64,000 bases of DNA, from positions 372,001-436,000 of the forward strand of contig CANNFA010000001.1 of the NCBI GenBank assembly GCA_947503765.1. The letters run 5' to 3'. Shown in pieces: positions 53,432 through 63,469 of this stretch (position 1 is the first letter of the stretch; each line of letters opens with the position of its first letter). The DNA is from an uncultured Paracoccaceae bacterium (GTDB taxonomy: Bacteria > Pseudomonadota > Alphaproteobacteria > Rhodobacterales > Rhodobacteraceae). The notes below the pieces were generated by a model, which did not search any database, was not told the DNA's origin, and saw only the letters and a list, made by a program, of their open reading frames with translations. The translations under genes and the position numbers were made by a program.

Positions 53432-54646
53432 ATGGCGCTTGCCCCGAACGTCTATGACGCCGAGCCCATTCCCGAAACCGCGCGCGCGGAAATCGAGCGG
53501 CTGCTGACCAGCGGCGACCTGTTCCGCTATACCTGCCCCGGCGACAGCCCCGTCGCCCTGCTGGAGGCGGAATTCGCCGAACTGATGGGCGCGAAATACG
53601 CGCTGGCCGTCGCCTCGTGTTCGGCCGCGCTGTTCCTGTCGCTCAAGGCGCTGGACCTGCCGCGGGGCGCCAAGGTGCTGATCCCGGCCTTCACCTTTGC
53701 CGCCGTCCCCTCGGCGGTTCTGCATGCCGATTGCGTGCCCGTCCTTGTCGAGGTGGCCGGGAATTACCGCATCGACATGGCCGATTTCGCCGCGAAGCTG
53801 GACGGCGCGGACGCGGTGATGATCTCGCACATGCGCGGCCATACCAGCGACATGGACGCGATCATGGCGCTGGCGGACGAACGCGGCCTGCCGGTGATCG
53901 AGGATGCCGCGCATTCGCTGGGCACGACCTGGCGCGGGCGCAATATCGGCACGATCGGCCGGATCGGCTGTTTCTCGTTCCAGTCCTACAAGCTGCTGAA
54001 TTCCGGCGAGGGCGGGATCCTGATCACCGACGATGCCGAGATCGCGGCGCGGGCGGTGATCATGTCGGGCGCCTACGAACACAACTGGAAAAAGCACAAG
54101 GGCCCGCGCGGCGAGAACGCGCCGGACCTGGCCGATGCCTTTGCCCGCTGGCAGAACCGGCTGCCGCTGTACAACACGCGGCTGAACAACCTGTCGGCGG
54201 CGCTGATCCGCCCGCAACTGCCCGAGGTCGCGCGCCGGGTGCGCGACGGGCGGCGCAACCACGATTACGTGGCCGGCATCCTGGACGCGTCGGACTGGCT
54301 GAGCGTTCCCGCCAAGCTGCCCCCCGAGGAGCGTGCGCCCGATTCGATCCAGTTCAACCTGGTGGGCATGACCGACGACGAGGCGCGCGCCTTTCAGGAC
54401 GCCGCCGCCGCGCGGGGCGTGAAGGTGCAGATTTTCGGCATGTCCGACGACAATGCCCGCGCCTTCTGGAACTGGCGGTTCCTGGGCGAGGTGCCCGACC
54501 TGCCGCAGACCCGCGCCATGCTGATGCGCGCCAGCGACACGCGCCTGCCCGCCCGCCTGACCCGCGCCGATTGCGATTTCGTCGCCGGCGCGCTGGTCGG
54601 TGCCGCCGAGGACGTCAAGGGGCGCGCGCTGGCCTACGGCACCTGA
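53432..54646 (+). CDS. DegT/DnrJ/EryC1/StrS family PLP aminotransferase
   Basis: A 404-residue fold-type I enzyme of the sugar aminotransferase family. Cofactor lysine at K187 (SFQSYKLLNSGEGG), preceded by VIEDAAHSLGTTWRGRNIGT, with the N-terminal substrate loop ALAVASCSAALFLSLKAL. The start at 53432 follows AAAGGTG. These enzymes usually make amino sugars; no sugar-nucleotide genes lie nearby, so the substrate is open. A perfect inverted repeat lies just before the gene. It converges on a LysR gene. Confidence 0.88.
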   Translation: MALAPNVYDAEPIPETARAEIERLLTSGDLFRYTCPGDSPVALLEAEFAELMGAKYALAVASCSAALFLSLKALDLPRGAKVLIPAFTFAAVPSAVLHADCVPVLVEVAGNYRIDMADFAAKLDGADAVMISHMRGHTSDMDAIMALADERGLPVIEDAAHSLGTTWRGRNIGTIGRIGCFSFQSYKLLNSGEGGILITDDAEIAARAVIMSGAYEHNWKKHKGPRGENAPDLADAFARWQNRLPLYNTRLNNLSAALIRPQLPEVARRVRDGRRNHDYVAGILDASDWLSVPAKLPPEERAPDSIQFNLVGMTDDEARAFQDAAAARGVKVQIFGMSDDNARAFWNWRFLGEVPDLPQTRAMLMRASDTRLPARLTRADCDFVAGALVGAAEDVKGRALAYGT

Positions 54647-54692
54647 CGCGGCGCCTGACAAGGGGCGCGCCGGGCGGCGCAGGTTGCTTTTT

Positions 54693-54718
54693 GCGTATTT
54701 TGAACGAGAAGAAGCAGG
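54693..54718 (+). repeat. core-only relative of the dispersed element
   Basis: GCGTATTTTGAACGAG then AAGAAGCAGG matches the GTATTT-N8-GATGAGG core at 14 of 20 positions of GTATTTCGGGCAAGATGAGG. No strong GC hairpin precedes it. It lies between the converging DegT-type and LysR genes. Confidence 0.45.
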
Positions 54719-54733
54719 AGCGAAGACGCGGCC

Positions 54734-55708
54734 TCAGCCGCGCCCCTCGATCCGCAGCGTGCCGTCCAGCCACGGCATCCGCGCCAGGCCCGGCGTGACG
54801 ATGTGATCCTGCACCAGGTCGCGCAGCAATTCGGCGGCCTGGGCGGGGATATCCTCGAGCACGCCGCTGCGCGCCGACAGCGAAATCCGGCGCGACAGCG
54901 GAGCAAAGGGCAGCGGCAGCACATCGGCCTGATCGCGGAACCGCGCGGCATGCAGGAAACCCAGCGGCGTCAGGATCGTCCAGCCCTCGCCGGCGGCGAC
55001 CATCGCCATGATCGCATGATAGCTGTCCAGCTCGAACCGGTGCGCGATGCGGAAATTCTGCTGCGCCAGGTGCGAGGCGATGACCCGCCCCATATGGTGC
55101 CGCTCGGTATACAGGATCAGCGGCATCCGCCGCAGTGCGGCCGCACCGTCCGCGCCCGGCGGCACCGATCCGCGCGGCACGGCGGCGACGAAGGGTTCGG
55201 TCAGCACCGGGTGGACCTCCATCCACGCGGTTTCGGCCCCCATCTCGGCCGCGACGATCATGTCCAGCGCGCGTTCGTCGAGCTTGCCGATCAGCCGGTG
55301 CGAGGCGCCGGTTTCCAGCAGGAACTGGCAGCCGGTCATCTCTGCCGCCATGGCGCGCAGGAGGCCGGGGGTCACCTCGGCGTCGAAATCCTCGATCATG
55401 CCGATCCGAAGCCGGGTCAGCATCCGCGGGTCGCGCCGGGCAAGCTCGGCGCGGGCGCGCGCCGCCTCGTTCAGGATCGCATGCGCCCGCCGCAGGAACA
55501 GCGTGCCGGCGGGCGTCGGGCTCATCGGGCGCTCGCCCCGGTTCAGAAGCGCGGTGCCCAGCGCGGTTTCAAGGTTGGTGAGCTGCTGGCTGATCGAGGA
55601 CGGGCTGGCCCCCAGCCGCTGCGCTGCCGCCGAGATCGAGGCTTCCTCGGCCGCGGCCACGAACACCTCTATATGCCAAAGCGTGATCCGTCCCGTCGTC
55701 GCGGCCAT
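54734..55708 (-). CDS. LysR-family transcriptional regulator
   Basis: A 324-residue LTTR: N-terminal winged HTH (LWHIEVFVAAAEEASISAAA, QRLGASPSSISQQLTNLETA) and a periplasmic-binding-like effector domain (LRIGMIEDFDAEVTPGLLRA, ALDMIVAAEMGAETAWMEVH, GEGWTILTPLGFLHAARFRD). Effector and targets unknown. It lies just downstream of murD on the same strand (64-base gap) and converges on the DegT-type gene. It occupies the place where ftsW follows murD in many relatives. Confidence 0.92.
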   Translation of the reverse strand: MAATTGRITLWHIEVFVAAAEEASISAAAQRLGASPSSISQQLTNLETALGTALLNRGERPMSPTPAGTLFLRRAHAILNEAARARAELARRDPRMLTRLRIGMIEDFDAEVTPGLLRAMAAEMTGCQFLLETGASHRLIGKLDERALDMIVAAEMGAETAWMEVHPVLTEPFVAAVPRGSVPPGADGAAALRRMPLILYTERHHMGRVIASHLAQQNFRIAHRFELDSYHAIMAMVAAGEGWTILTPLGFLHAARFRDQADVLPLPFAPLSRRISLSARSGVLEDIPAQAAELLRDLVQDHIVTPGLARMPWLDGTLRIEGRG

Positions 55709-55772
55709 GCCCGTACCCCTTCACCGCGCGAAGGCTAGGGCCAACGCCGCGCGGGTGCAACGGCGCGCGGCC

Positions 55773-57179
55773 TCAGGCACCGGACAGGCGGCGGCGCACC
55801 TGGGCGATGAAATCCTCGCCGCGTTTCTCGAAATCGGGATACTGGTCGAAACTGGCGGCGGCGGGGGCCAGCAGCACGGTGTCGCCCGGCTCCGCCTCTT
55901 GCATGGCACGCTCCACCGCGCGGTCCATCGTCTCGCAGACCTCTTGCGGCACAGCTTCCATCTGGACGGCGAAGTCGCGCGCCGAATGGCCGATCAGGTA
56001 CGCCTTGACCACGTTGCCAAGCGCATCAGACAGGCCGCCGATGCCGCCCTCCTTGCCCAGCCCGCCCGCGATCCAGCGGATCCGGCGGAAGGCCCGCAAT
56101 GCCTGCGCGGCGCTGTCCGCGTTGGTCGCCTTGCTGTCGTTGACGAAGGTGACGCCGTTCGCCTCGGCCACGATCTGGCTGCGATGGGGCAGGCCGGCAA
56201 AGCTGTGGAACGCCGCCTCGATCAGTTTCGGCGACAGGCCCAGCGCGCGGGTGGCGGCATAGGCGGCGCAGGCATTCTGGTGGTTATGCGCGCCGGGCAG
56301 GCCGCGCACCTCGCGCAGGTCGATGGACGCGACCTGCCGCGCCTTGCGGTATTCCGACACGAACCCCTTGCGCGCGAAGACATGCCAGCCGGGGCCGGAC
56401 AGTTTCTGCCCCGACGACACCCGGATCACCCGGTCGTCGCCCGGCCCCTGCCCCGTCTGGTTGGCAAGGAACCGCCCCTCGGGCTCGTCCACGCCGATGA
56501 TCGCACGGTCCGGCGCGCCTTCGGCGAACAGGCGGCGCTTGGCCGCGAAATAGCCGCCCAGCCCGCCATGCCGGTCAAGGTGGTCGGGCGTGAGGTTGGT
56601 GAACACCGCGATGTCGGGGGTCAGCGCGCGGGCAAGGTCCGTCTGGTAGCTGGACAGTTCCAGCACCACCACCTCGCCATCCTGCGGCGGGTCGATATCC
56701 AGCACGCCGCGGCCGATATTGCCGGCCAGCTGAACCGGCTTTCCCGCCTCCTGCAGGATGTGGTGGATCAGCGCGGCAGTCGTGGATTTGCCGTTCGAGC
56801 CGGTGACGGCGATCACGCGCGGCGGCTGGTCGAGCCGGTCCCAGTCGGCGGTGGCGAAGCTGGCGAAGAACAGGCCGATGTCGTTGTCCACCGGCACGCC
56901 CGCCTCCCAGGCGGCGGCGATGGCGCGGTTCGGCGCGGGGTAGAGATGCGGGATGCCGGGCGAGACGATCAGCGCGGCGATGCCGTGAAAGGCGGCCGGC
57001 GTGCCGAGATCCGCGACCGCGAACCCCTCGGCCTCGGCACGGGCGCGTCCCTCGGCCCCGTCATCCCAGCAGACCGGCACCGCGCCGCCCGCCCGCAGCG
57101 CCCGCGCCGCCGACAGGCCCGACCGGCCGAGGCCAAGGACGGCGACACGCGCACCGGAATATCCTTGAACGGGGATCAT
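55773..57179 (-). CDS. murD: UDP-N-acetylmuramoyl-L-alanine--D-glutamate ligase MurD
   Basis: A 468-residue cytosolic ligase that adds D-glutamate to UDP-MurNAc-L-Ala. N-terminal domain [23 protein letters not shown]-binding [28 protein letters not shown] and [14 protein letters not shown], and C-terminal [17 protein letters not shown] with the carbamoylated-lysine region upstream. The start at 57179 ([16 protein letters not shown]) is normal. It is separated from mraY by 96 AT-rich bases, the only real gap in the cluster, and may have its own promoter. Confidence 0.96.
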   Translation of the reverse strand: MIPVQGYSGARVAVLGLGRSGLSAARALRAGGAVPVCWDDGAEGRARAEAEGFAVADLGTPAAFHGIAALIVSPGIPHLYPAPNRAIAAAWEAGVPVDNDIGLFFASFATADWDRLDQPPRVIAVTGSNGKSTTAALIHHILQEAGKPVQLAGNIGRGVLDIDPPQDGEVVVLELSSYQTDLARALTPDIAVFTNLTPDHLDRHGGLGGYFAAKRRLFAEGAPDRAIIGVDEPEGRFLANQTGQGPGDDRVIRVSSGQKLSGPGWHVFARKGFVSEYRKARQVASIDLREVRGLPGAHNHQNACAAYAATRALGLSPKLIEAAFHSFAGLPHRSQIVAEANGVTFVNDSKATNADSAAQALRAFRRIRWIAGGLGKEGGIGGLSDALGNVVKAYLIGHSARDFAVQMEAVPQEVCETMDRAVERAMQEAEPGDTVLLAPAAASFDQYPDFEKRGEDFIAQVRRRLSGA

Positions 57180-57275
57180 GCTATTGCCTTACATATATCG
57201 AACTTCAGAAGCCAGCTTTTGCGTTTTTTGCGGCTTAAGATAAGACATAACGCACAATCACGCATATCCAGCCCT
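57180..57275 (-). promoter_or_regulatory. AT-rich gap between mraY and murD, candidate murD promoter
   Basis: Among genes otherwise overlapping or nearly so, this 96-base gap is conspicuously AT-rich, with TTATGTCTTATCTTAAG and CGATATATGTAAGG on the minus strand. No strong hairpin with T tract is seen, so it is better read as a promoter or leader than as a terminator. Confidence 0.4.
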
Positions 57276-58361
57276 TTACCGCAGCTTCAATGTCGCCAGC
57301 CCGATCAGCGCCAGGATCAGCGAGATGATCCAGAACCGGATGACGATCTGCGGCTCGGCCCAGCCCTTCTTTTCAAAGTGGTGGTGGATCGGCGCCATCA
57401 GGAACACGCGCTTGCCGGTGCGCTTGAAATAGGCGACCTGGATGATGACCGACAGCGCCTCGACCACGAACAGCCCGCCGACGATGGCCAGCACGATCTC
57501 GTGCTTGGTCGCCACCGCGATCGCGCCCAGCGCGCCGCCCAGTGCCAGCGATCCGGTATCGCCCATGAACACGGCCGCGGGCGGCGCGTTGTACCACAGG
57601 AAGCCCAGCCCCCCCCCGATCAGCGCCGCGGAAAAGACCAGGATCTCCCCGGTGCCCGGAACGTAATGGACATCGAGATATTCGGTGAAGTCGACCCGAC
57701 CGACCGCATAGGCGATCACGCCCAGCGTGCCGGCGGCGATCATCACCGGCATGATCGCCAGACCGTCCAGCCCGTCGGTCAGGTTCACCGCATTCGCCGC
57801 GCCGACGATCACCACCATGGCAAAGGGCACGAACACCCAGGACAGGTTCCACAGCACATCCTTGAACACCGGAAAGGCCAGCCGGAACGTCAGCTCGTCC
57901 GGGTGCCACATCGAGGCCCAGTAGGCCGCGATCCCGGCGATCGCGAACCCGATCAGCAGGCGCACCCGGCCGGACACGCCCTTGGCGCTCGATTTGGACA
58001 CCTTGGCGTAGTCGTCGGCGAAGCCCACCGCGCCGAAGCCCACGGTCACGAACAGGATCATCCAGATATACGGGTTGTCGAGCCGCGCCCAGAGCAGGCT
58101 TGACACCAGCAGCGCCCCCAGGATCAGCACCCCGCCCATGGTCGGCGTGCCCTGTTTCGTCTCCAGGTGGCTTTCGGGGCCGTCATCGCGGATCGGCTGG
58201 CCGTTGCCCTGCCGGCGTTTCAGCAGGTTGATCAGCGGCCGACCGAACAGGAAGCCGAAGACCAGCGCGGTGAAGAACGCGCCGCCCGAGCGGAAGGTGA
58301 TGTAGCGGAACAGGTTGAACACGTCGCCGCCATCGGAGAATTCGGTCAGCCAATAGAGCAT
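57276..58361 (-). CDS. mraY: phospho-N-acetylmuramoyl-pentapeptide-transferase MraY
   Basis: A 361-residue inner-membrane enzyme that makes lipid I from UDP-MurNAc-pentapeptide and undecaprenyl phosphate. Ten membrane helices are expected; catalytic motifs [32 protein letters not shown] and [14 protein letters not shown] are intact, with the N-terminal [20 protein letters not shown] typical. The start at 58361 shares a base with the murF stop (TGATG), so translation is coupled. Confidence 0.97.
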   Translation of the reverse strand: MLYWLTEFSDGGDVFNLFRYITFRSGGAFFTALVFGFLFGRPLINLLKRRQGNGQPIRDDGPESHLETKQGTPTMGGVLILGALLVSSLLWARLDNPYIWMILFVTVGFGAVGFADDYAKVSKSSAKGVSGRVRLLIGFAIAGIAAYWASMWHPDELTFRLAFPVFKDVLWNLSWVFVPFAMVVIVGAANAVNLTDGLDGLAIMPVMIAAGTLGVIAYAVGRVDFTEYLDVHYVPGTGEILVFSAALIGGGLGFLWYNAPPAAVFMGDTGSLALGGALGAIAVATKHEIVLAIVGGLFVVEALSVIIQVAYFKRTGKRVFLMAPIHHHFEKKGWAEPQIVIRFWIISLILALIGLATLKLR

Positions 58362-59806
58362 CAGGGGGAGCCTTCGGATTCGGTCAGCAGCGGATGGCCC
58401 AGTTTGCGGATCGCGTCAACAACCGTGCTGACCCGGCTGCCCTTGGACCCCTTGACCAGAACGACATCGCCCGCATCGACCAGGCTGTGCGCGGTGCGGG
58501 CCAGATCGTCGGCGGTTTCGGCCCAGACCCCGCGCTTTTGCACGGGCAGCGCATCATGCAGCGCGCGCATCCTTGTGCCCACGCAATGTACCAGGTCCAG
58601 CGCCTTCAGCGCCGGATCCTGCGCGATGGCCGCGTGCAGCGCCGCCTCGTCCGGCCCAAGCTCCAGCATGTCGCCAAGGATGGCAATGCGGCGCCCGCGG
58701 CTGACCCGGCCGATCCCGTCGCGCGGGCCGATTGCCGCCAGCACCTCCAGCGCGGCGGCGACCGAGGCGGGGTTGGCGTTGAACGCGTCGTCGATCAACT
58801 CGAGCGTCTGGCTGTCCTCGACCGGGTCCAGCGCCAGCGTCTCGATCATGCCGCGCCCCGCGACCGGATGCCAGCGGCCCAGCCCGGCCACGGACAGCGC
58901 GATATCGGCGCCCAGCGCAACGGCGGCGGCCAGCACTCCCATGGCGTTGACGGCGAAATGCCGGCCCGGCGACGCGACCTTGTACGTCACCGGCTGCGGC
59001 CCGAGCCGGCCGCGCGCCACCGTCGCCTCGCGGCCGATACGGATCTCGTCCACCCGGTCGACCGCGCCCTTGTCGGTGCCGAAGGCGCGCAGATGCGCCG
59101 CATGGCGCCGCGCGGCGGCCTCGAGGATCGGCGCCGTGGCGATGTCGCAATTGTAGATCGCGGTGCCGCCGCGCTCCAGCCCGTCGAAGATGGCGGCCTT
59201 TTCGCGCGCGATGTCCTCGACGCTGTCGAAGGCTTCCAGATGCGCGGGCGCGACGGTGGTGATCATCGCCACATGCGGGCGGGCAAGGCGGGCCAGCGGC
59301 GCGATCTCGCCGGGATGGTTCATGCCGATCTCGATCACCGCGAAATCGGTATCGCGCGGCATCCGCGCCAGCGTCAGCGGCACGCCCCAATGGTTGTTGT
59401 AGCTTGCCTCGGCCGCATGCACGCGGCCCTGCCCGTCCAGCGCGGCGCGCAGCATTTCCTTGCTGGAGGTCTTGCCGACAGAGCCCGTTATGCCCGCCAC
59501 TAGCGCGGAGCTGCGCGCGCGCCCCGCCGCGCCGAGGGCCGTCAGCGCGGCCAGCACGTCCTTCACGATCAGCAGCGGCGCGGCGGGATCGACGCCGTCA
59601 GGCACCCGGTCGACCAGGGCGGCGGCCGCGCCCCGCGCCAGCGCATCCGCGACGAAATCATGCCCGTCGCGCGCATCCCGCAAAGCCACGAACAGATCGC
59701 CCCGCGCCAGCGTGCGGGTGTCGATGGAGACGCCGGAGGCCCGCCATTCCGCCGTGTTCCGCCCGCCCGTCGCCGCTGCGGCCTCGGCCGCGGTCCACAA
59801 TGTCAT
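58361..59806 (-). CDS. murF: UDP-N-acetylmuramoyl-tripeptide--D-alanyl-D-alanine ligase MurF
   Basis: A 481-residue Mur ligase that adds the D-Ala-D-Ala dipeptide. N-terminal [23 protein letters not shown] site [38 protein letters not shown] and [38 protein letters not shown] and the C-terminal [16 protein letters not shown] are all present. It overlaps murE by 4 bases (ATGA) and mraY by 1 base. Confidence 0.97.
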   Translation of the reverse strand: MTLWTAAEAAAATGGRNTAEWRASGVSIDTRTLARGDLFVALRDARDGHDFVADALARGAAAALVDRVPDGVDPAAPLLIVKDVLAALTALGAAGRARSSALVAGITGSVGKTSSKEMLRAALDGQGRVHAAEASYNNHWGVPLTLARMPRDTDFAVIEIGMNHPGEIAPLARLARPHVAMITTVAPAHLEAFDSVEDIAREKAAIFDGLERGGTAIYNCDIATAPILEAAARRHAAHLRAFGTDKGAVDRVDEIRIGREATVARGRLGPQPVTYKVASPGRHFAVNAMGVLAAAVALGADIALSVAGLGRWHPVAGRGMIETLALDPVEDSQTLELIDDAFNANPASVAAALEVLAAIGPRDGIGRVSRGRRIAILGDMLELGPDEAALHAAIAQDPALKALDLVHCVGTRMRALHDALPVQKRGVWAETADDLARTAHSLVDAGDVVLVKGSKGSRVSTVVDAIRKLGHPLLTESEGSP

Positions 59807-61287
59807 ACCAGTCGCCCGTCCAGCGCGGCGACTGCCACGCTGGCCTGTTCCACGTCATCGAACGGATAGACATCGTCGCCGACGATCTGGCCGGTTTCGT
59901 GCCCCTTGCCCGCGATCAGCAGCGCATCGCCCGGCCCCAACGCATCGACGCCGCGCAGGATCGCTTCGGCGCGGTCGCCGACCTCGATCGCCTCGGGGGC
60001 GCCGGCCAGCACCATGGCGCGGATGCCGGCGGCGTCCTCGGTGCGGGGGTTGTCGTCGGTGACGATCGCCACGTCCGCATTCGCCGCAGCCGCCTGCCCC
60101 ATCAGCGGCCGCTTGGTGGTGTCGCGGTCGCCGCCGGCGCCGAATACCACGATCAATCGGCCCAGAACATGCGGGCGCAGCGCCCGCAGCGCGGTCTTCA
60201 GCGCGTCGGGCGTGTGGGCATAATCGACGAACACCGCCGCGCCGTTCTCGCGCGCCGCGGCAAGCTGCATCCGCCCGCGCACGCCGGTCAGCGCCGGCAG
60301 CATGTCGAAGGTGCGCACCGGATCGCAGCCCGAGGCGATCACCAGCCCCGCCGCGACCAGCACGTTTTCCGCCTGGAACCCGCCGATCAGGTCCAGCCGC
60401 GCCTGGCGCGGGCGGCCGTTCCAGTCGAACCGCAGATCCTGGCCGGTGGCATCGTAGCGCTGCGCCCGGATCCGCAGGTTGGCATCGGCCCCGCGCCCCA
60501 CGGTCAGGATGTCCTGGCCGCGATCCATCGCCAGTTCCACGATCTCGGCGCCGCGCGGATCGTCGATGTTGATCACCGCCGCCGCGTCGTCTGGCAGCAC
60601 GCGGGTGAAGAGCCCGGCCTTGGCGGCGAAATATTCCTCGAAGCTGGCATGATAATCGAGGTGGTCCTGGCTGAAATTGGTGAATGCCGCCGCCGCGAGG
60701 TTCACCCCGTCCAGCCGGCGCTGCGCCAGCCCGTGCGACGACGCCTCCATCGCGGCATGGTCCACGCCGGCCTCGGCGATGTCGCACAGGGTGCGGTGCA
60801 GCAGGATCGGCTCGGGGGTGGTGTGGCTGAGCGGCGCGCTGAACGCGCCCTCGACCCCTGTCGTGCCCAGATTGACCGCCTTCAGCCCCAGTTCCGCCCA
60901 GAGCTGCCGGGTGAAGGTGGCAACCGAGGTCTTGCCGTTGGTGCCGGTCACCGCCACCACCGTTTCGGGCTGCTTGCCGAACCACAAAGCGGCGGCATAA
61001 GCCAATGCCTGGCGCGGATCCTCGGCCACGACCAGGGCCGCGCCGCTTGCCGCCAGCTCGGACGCGGCGATGCGCGCGCCCTGCCGGTCGGTCAGGATCG
61101 CGCCCGCGCCCATGCGCAGCGCGAACTGGATGAACTCGCCGCCATGGATGCGGCTGCCGGGAAGCGCGGCGAACAGATAGCCGGGCTGCACGCTGCGGCT
61201 GTCCACCGACAGGCCGGTCACGCGCGCGTCGCGCCCGCCCTGCGCGGTCAGCCCCAAATCTGCGAGTGTCTTCGCCCGGTTTTCCAT
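59803..61287 (-). CDS. murE: UDP-N-acetylmuramoyl-tripeptide synthetase MurE
   Basis: A 494-residue ligase that adds the third residue (normally meso-diaminopimelate in this phylum) to UDP-MurNAc-L-Ala-D-Glu. N-terminal GLSVDSRSVQPGYLFAALPG, ATP site VTGTNGKTSVATFTRQLW, MEASSHGLAQRRLDGV, and TDDNPRTEDAAGIRAMVLAG, where DNPR selects diaminopimelate rather than lysine. Starts 20 bases after ftsI and overlaps murF by 4. Confidence 0.97.
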   Translation of the reverse strand: MENRAKTLADLGLTAQGGRDARVTGLSVDSRSVQPGYLFAALPGSRIHGGEFIQFALRMGAGAILTDRQGARIAASELAASGAALVVAEDPRQALAYAAALWFGKQPETVVAVTGTNGKTSVATFTRQLWAELGLKAVNLGTTGVEGAFSAPLSHTTPEPILLHRTLCDIAEAGVDHAAMEASSHGLAQRRLDGVNLAAAAFTNFSQDHLDYHASFEEYFAAKAGLFTRVLPDDAAAVINIDDPRGAEIVELAMDRGQDILTVGRGADANLRIRAQRYDATGQDLRFDWNGRPRQARLDLIGGFQAENVLVAAGLVIASGCDPVRTFDMLPALTGVRGRMQLAAARENGAAVFVDYAHTPDALKTALRALRPHVLGRLIVVFGAGGDRDTTKRPLMGQAAAANADVAIVTDDNPRTEDAAGIRAMVLAGAPEAIEVGDRAEAILRGVDALGPGDALLIAGKGHETGQIVGDDVYPFDDVEQASVAVAALDGRLV

Positions 61288-61307
61288 CTGCCTTGCCCTG
61301 TGGTGGA

Positions 61308-63089
61308 TCAGCCCCCTGATAGCTCAAGCGCGGCCAGAGGTTCAATCTCCGGTGCAAGCCCCAGAAGCGGCGCGGTTCGCCGGACGATCTCTGCGGCGAC
61401 GGGAACGGCCGTCCAGCCGGCGGTGCGCCGCGGCTTGTCGCCCGAGGTTTCCACCGGCTCGTCCAGCGTCACGATCAGCACGTATTTCGGATCGTGCGCG
61501 GGAAAGACGCTGGCGAAGGTGGCGATCACCTTGTCGTCATAATAGCCGCCGCGCGGCCTGGGCTTGTCGGCCGTGCCGGTCTTGCCGCCCACGGCATAGC
61601 CGCGCACCTCGCCGAAACTGGCGGTGCCGCGGGTGACCACCTCGCGCAGCATGCGCCGCGCCGCGGCCGAGGTTTCGGGCGACACGACGCGCTTGCCCGG
61701 CACCCGGTAGGCGCGTTTCAGCAGCGTCGGCTCGACCCGCGTTCCGCCATTGACGATCGTGGCATAGGCGGCCGCAAGGTGCAGCGGGCTGGCCGACATG
61801 CCATGCCCGTAGGACACCGTGATCGTGTGGATGTCGGACCAGTTCTTCGGGGTCAGCGGCTTGGCATAGGGGGCCTCGAACAGCTCGACCGGGGTCGGAT
61901 CGAAAAAGCCCAGCTCGGCCAGGAATTCCTGCTGGCGCTTCTTGCCGATCTGCAGCGCGATCTTCGCCGTGCCGACGTTCGAGGATTTCACGATCACGTC
62001 GGTCACCGACAGAAGCGGTCCGTAATTGTGGTTGCGGAACTCCTTGATGGTGAACTTGCCCCATTTCATCGGCGCGTCGGCATCGACCATCGTGTCGGCA
62101 CCGACAAGCCCCAGCTCCATCGCCTGGGCGATGGCAAAGATCTTGAAGGTCGAGCCAAGCTCGTACACGCCCTGCACCGCGCGGTTGAACAGCGGGCTGT
62201 CGGACGCATCGCCCTTGGTCAGCGGCACGGGGCGGTCGTTCGGGTCGAAGTCGGGAAGGCTGGCCATGGCGACCACCTCGCCGGTCATCGCGTCCATCAG
62301 TACGCCGGCCGCGCCCTTGGCGTTCATCAGCGTCATGCCGCCATGCAGGATCTCTTCCAGCGCGGCCTGGATCGTCAGGTCCAGCGACAATTCCAGCGGC
62401 CGCCCGTTCTCGGCCGGATCGCGCAGAAAGTCGTCGAACGCCTTCTCCACGCCGGCGGTGCCGATCACCTCGGCGGCATAGACGCCCTCGCGTCCGAACC
62501 CGTAGCCGCCCAGGATATGCGCGGCCAATGCGCCGTTCGGATACAGCCGCATCTCGCGCGGGCCGAACATCAGGCCGGGCTCGCCGATATCGTGCACCTG
62601 CTGCTGCTGCTCGGGTGACAGGACCTTCTTGATCCAGATGAACTTGCGCTTGCCGGTGAACTGCTCGACCAGCTTTTCCTCGTCCAGATCGGGAAAGATG
62701 CGCACCAGCTCGCGCGCGGCGCGCAGCTTGTCGACCATCTGCGGCGGCTGCGCGTACAGGCTGTGGGTGCGCAGGTTGGTGGCCAGGATCTTGCCGTTGC
62801 GGTCCACGATGTCGGCCCGCTGCGCGGTGATTTCCGAGGTCGAGACGGCGCTGCGCGGCTCTTCGGGGACCGTCGCGGCCATCAGCCCCATCCGCGCGCC
62901 GACCAGGGCGAAGCCGCAGAAGAACAGCACGCCCAGCACCAGCAGCCGGCCCTCGGCGCTCTGGCGGGCGCGGTCGCGCATTTCCTCGTGGCGCAGGCGG
63001 ATGTTCTCGCGCTCGATCGCGTCGGGATTCTCGCCCTTGCGGCGGGCTTCCAGGATCCGGGCCAGCGGGCGCAGCGGAACGCGGCTCAT
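61308..63089 (-). CDS. ftsI: peptidoglycan D,D-transpeptidase FtsI (PBP3)
   Basis: A 593-residue class B penicillin-binding protein of the divisome. One N-terminal membrane helix (LLVLGVLFFCGFALVGARMG, about residues 45-65) precedes the dimerisation domain. The active-site serine is S313 in YELGSTFKIFAIAQAMEL (SxxK), followed by SSNVGTAKIALQIGKK (SxN) and YAVGGKTGTADKPRPRGGYY (KTG). It overlaps ftsL by 4 bases. The start at 63089 gives [20 protein letters not shown], a basic cytosolic tail. Confidence 0.97.
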   Translation of the reverse strand: MSRVPLRPLARILEARRKGENPDAIERENIRLRHEEMRDRARQSAEGRLLVLGVLFFCGFALVGARMGLMAATVPEEPRSAVSTSEITAQRADIVDRNGKILATNLRTHSLYAQPPQMVDKLRAARELVRIFPDLDEEKLVEQFTGKRKFIWIKKVLSPEQQQQVHDIGEPGLMFGPREMRLYPNGALAAHILGGYGFGREGVYAAEVIGTAGVEKAFDDFLRDPAENGRPLELSLDLTIQAALEEILHGGMTLMNAKGAAGVLMDAMTGEVVAMASLPDFDPNDRPVPLTKGDASDSPLFNRAVQGVYELGSTFKIFAIAQAMELGLVGADTMVDADAPMKWGKFTIKEFRNHNYGPLLSVTDVIVKSSNVGTAKIALQIGKKRQQEFLAELGFFDPTPVELFEAPYAKPLTPKNWSDIHTITVSYGHGMSASPLHLAAAYATIVNGGTRVEPTLLKRAYRVPGKRVVSPETSAAARRMLREVVTRGTASFGEVRGYAVGGKTGTADKPRPRGGYYDDKVIATFASVFPAHDPKYVLIVTLDEPVETSGDKPRRTAGWTAVPVAAEIVRRTAPLLGLAPEIEPLAALELSGG

Positions 63090-63469
63090 GGCTCAAGCTC
63101 CTCGGTGTCGATATGGGTGTCCGCGGGCAGGATCGCACTGACGCTGACCGGGTTCAGGATGTCAGGCTCCGGCTCCGGCTCGGGCTGCGGATAGGCGATC
63201 TGTTCGACCCGGCCGAATTGCTGCGGCGACAGCGGCACCAGCCCCAGTTTCTGGAAATTCATTCCCACAAGGTCGCGCAGCCGGTCGGGCCGGTTCAGAT
63301 AGGCCCATTCGGCCTTCAGCACTGCGCGCGTCTCGCGCAGATAGCCGATTTCATGGCGCAGATCCTCGACCTCCCCTAGCGCGTGCTGGGTCTTGTAATT
63401 CTCGCTATAGGCCCAGAAGGCCAGGCCCATCACGGCCATGATCGACAACACGAAAGCGAAGGTTCTCAA
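63086..63469 (-). CDS. ftsL: cell division protein FtsL
   Basis: A 127-residue bitopic divisome protein: one membrane helix (about 5-22, [18 protein letters not shown]), a coiled-coil-like stretch ([39 protein letters not shown]) and a Pro/Glu-rich tail ([11 protein letters not shown]). Sequence similarity in this family is low; the identification rests mainly on topology, size and position between rsmH and ftsI. Overlaps both neighbours by 4 bases. Confidence 0.92.
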   Translation of the reverse strand: MRTFAFVLSIMAVMGLAFWAYSENYKTQHALGEVEDLRHEIGYLRETRAVLKAEWAYLNRPDRLRDLVGMNFQKLGLVPLSPQQFGRVEQIAYPQPEPEPEPDILNPVSVSAILPADTHIDTEELEP

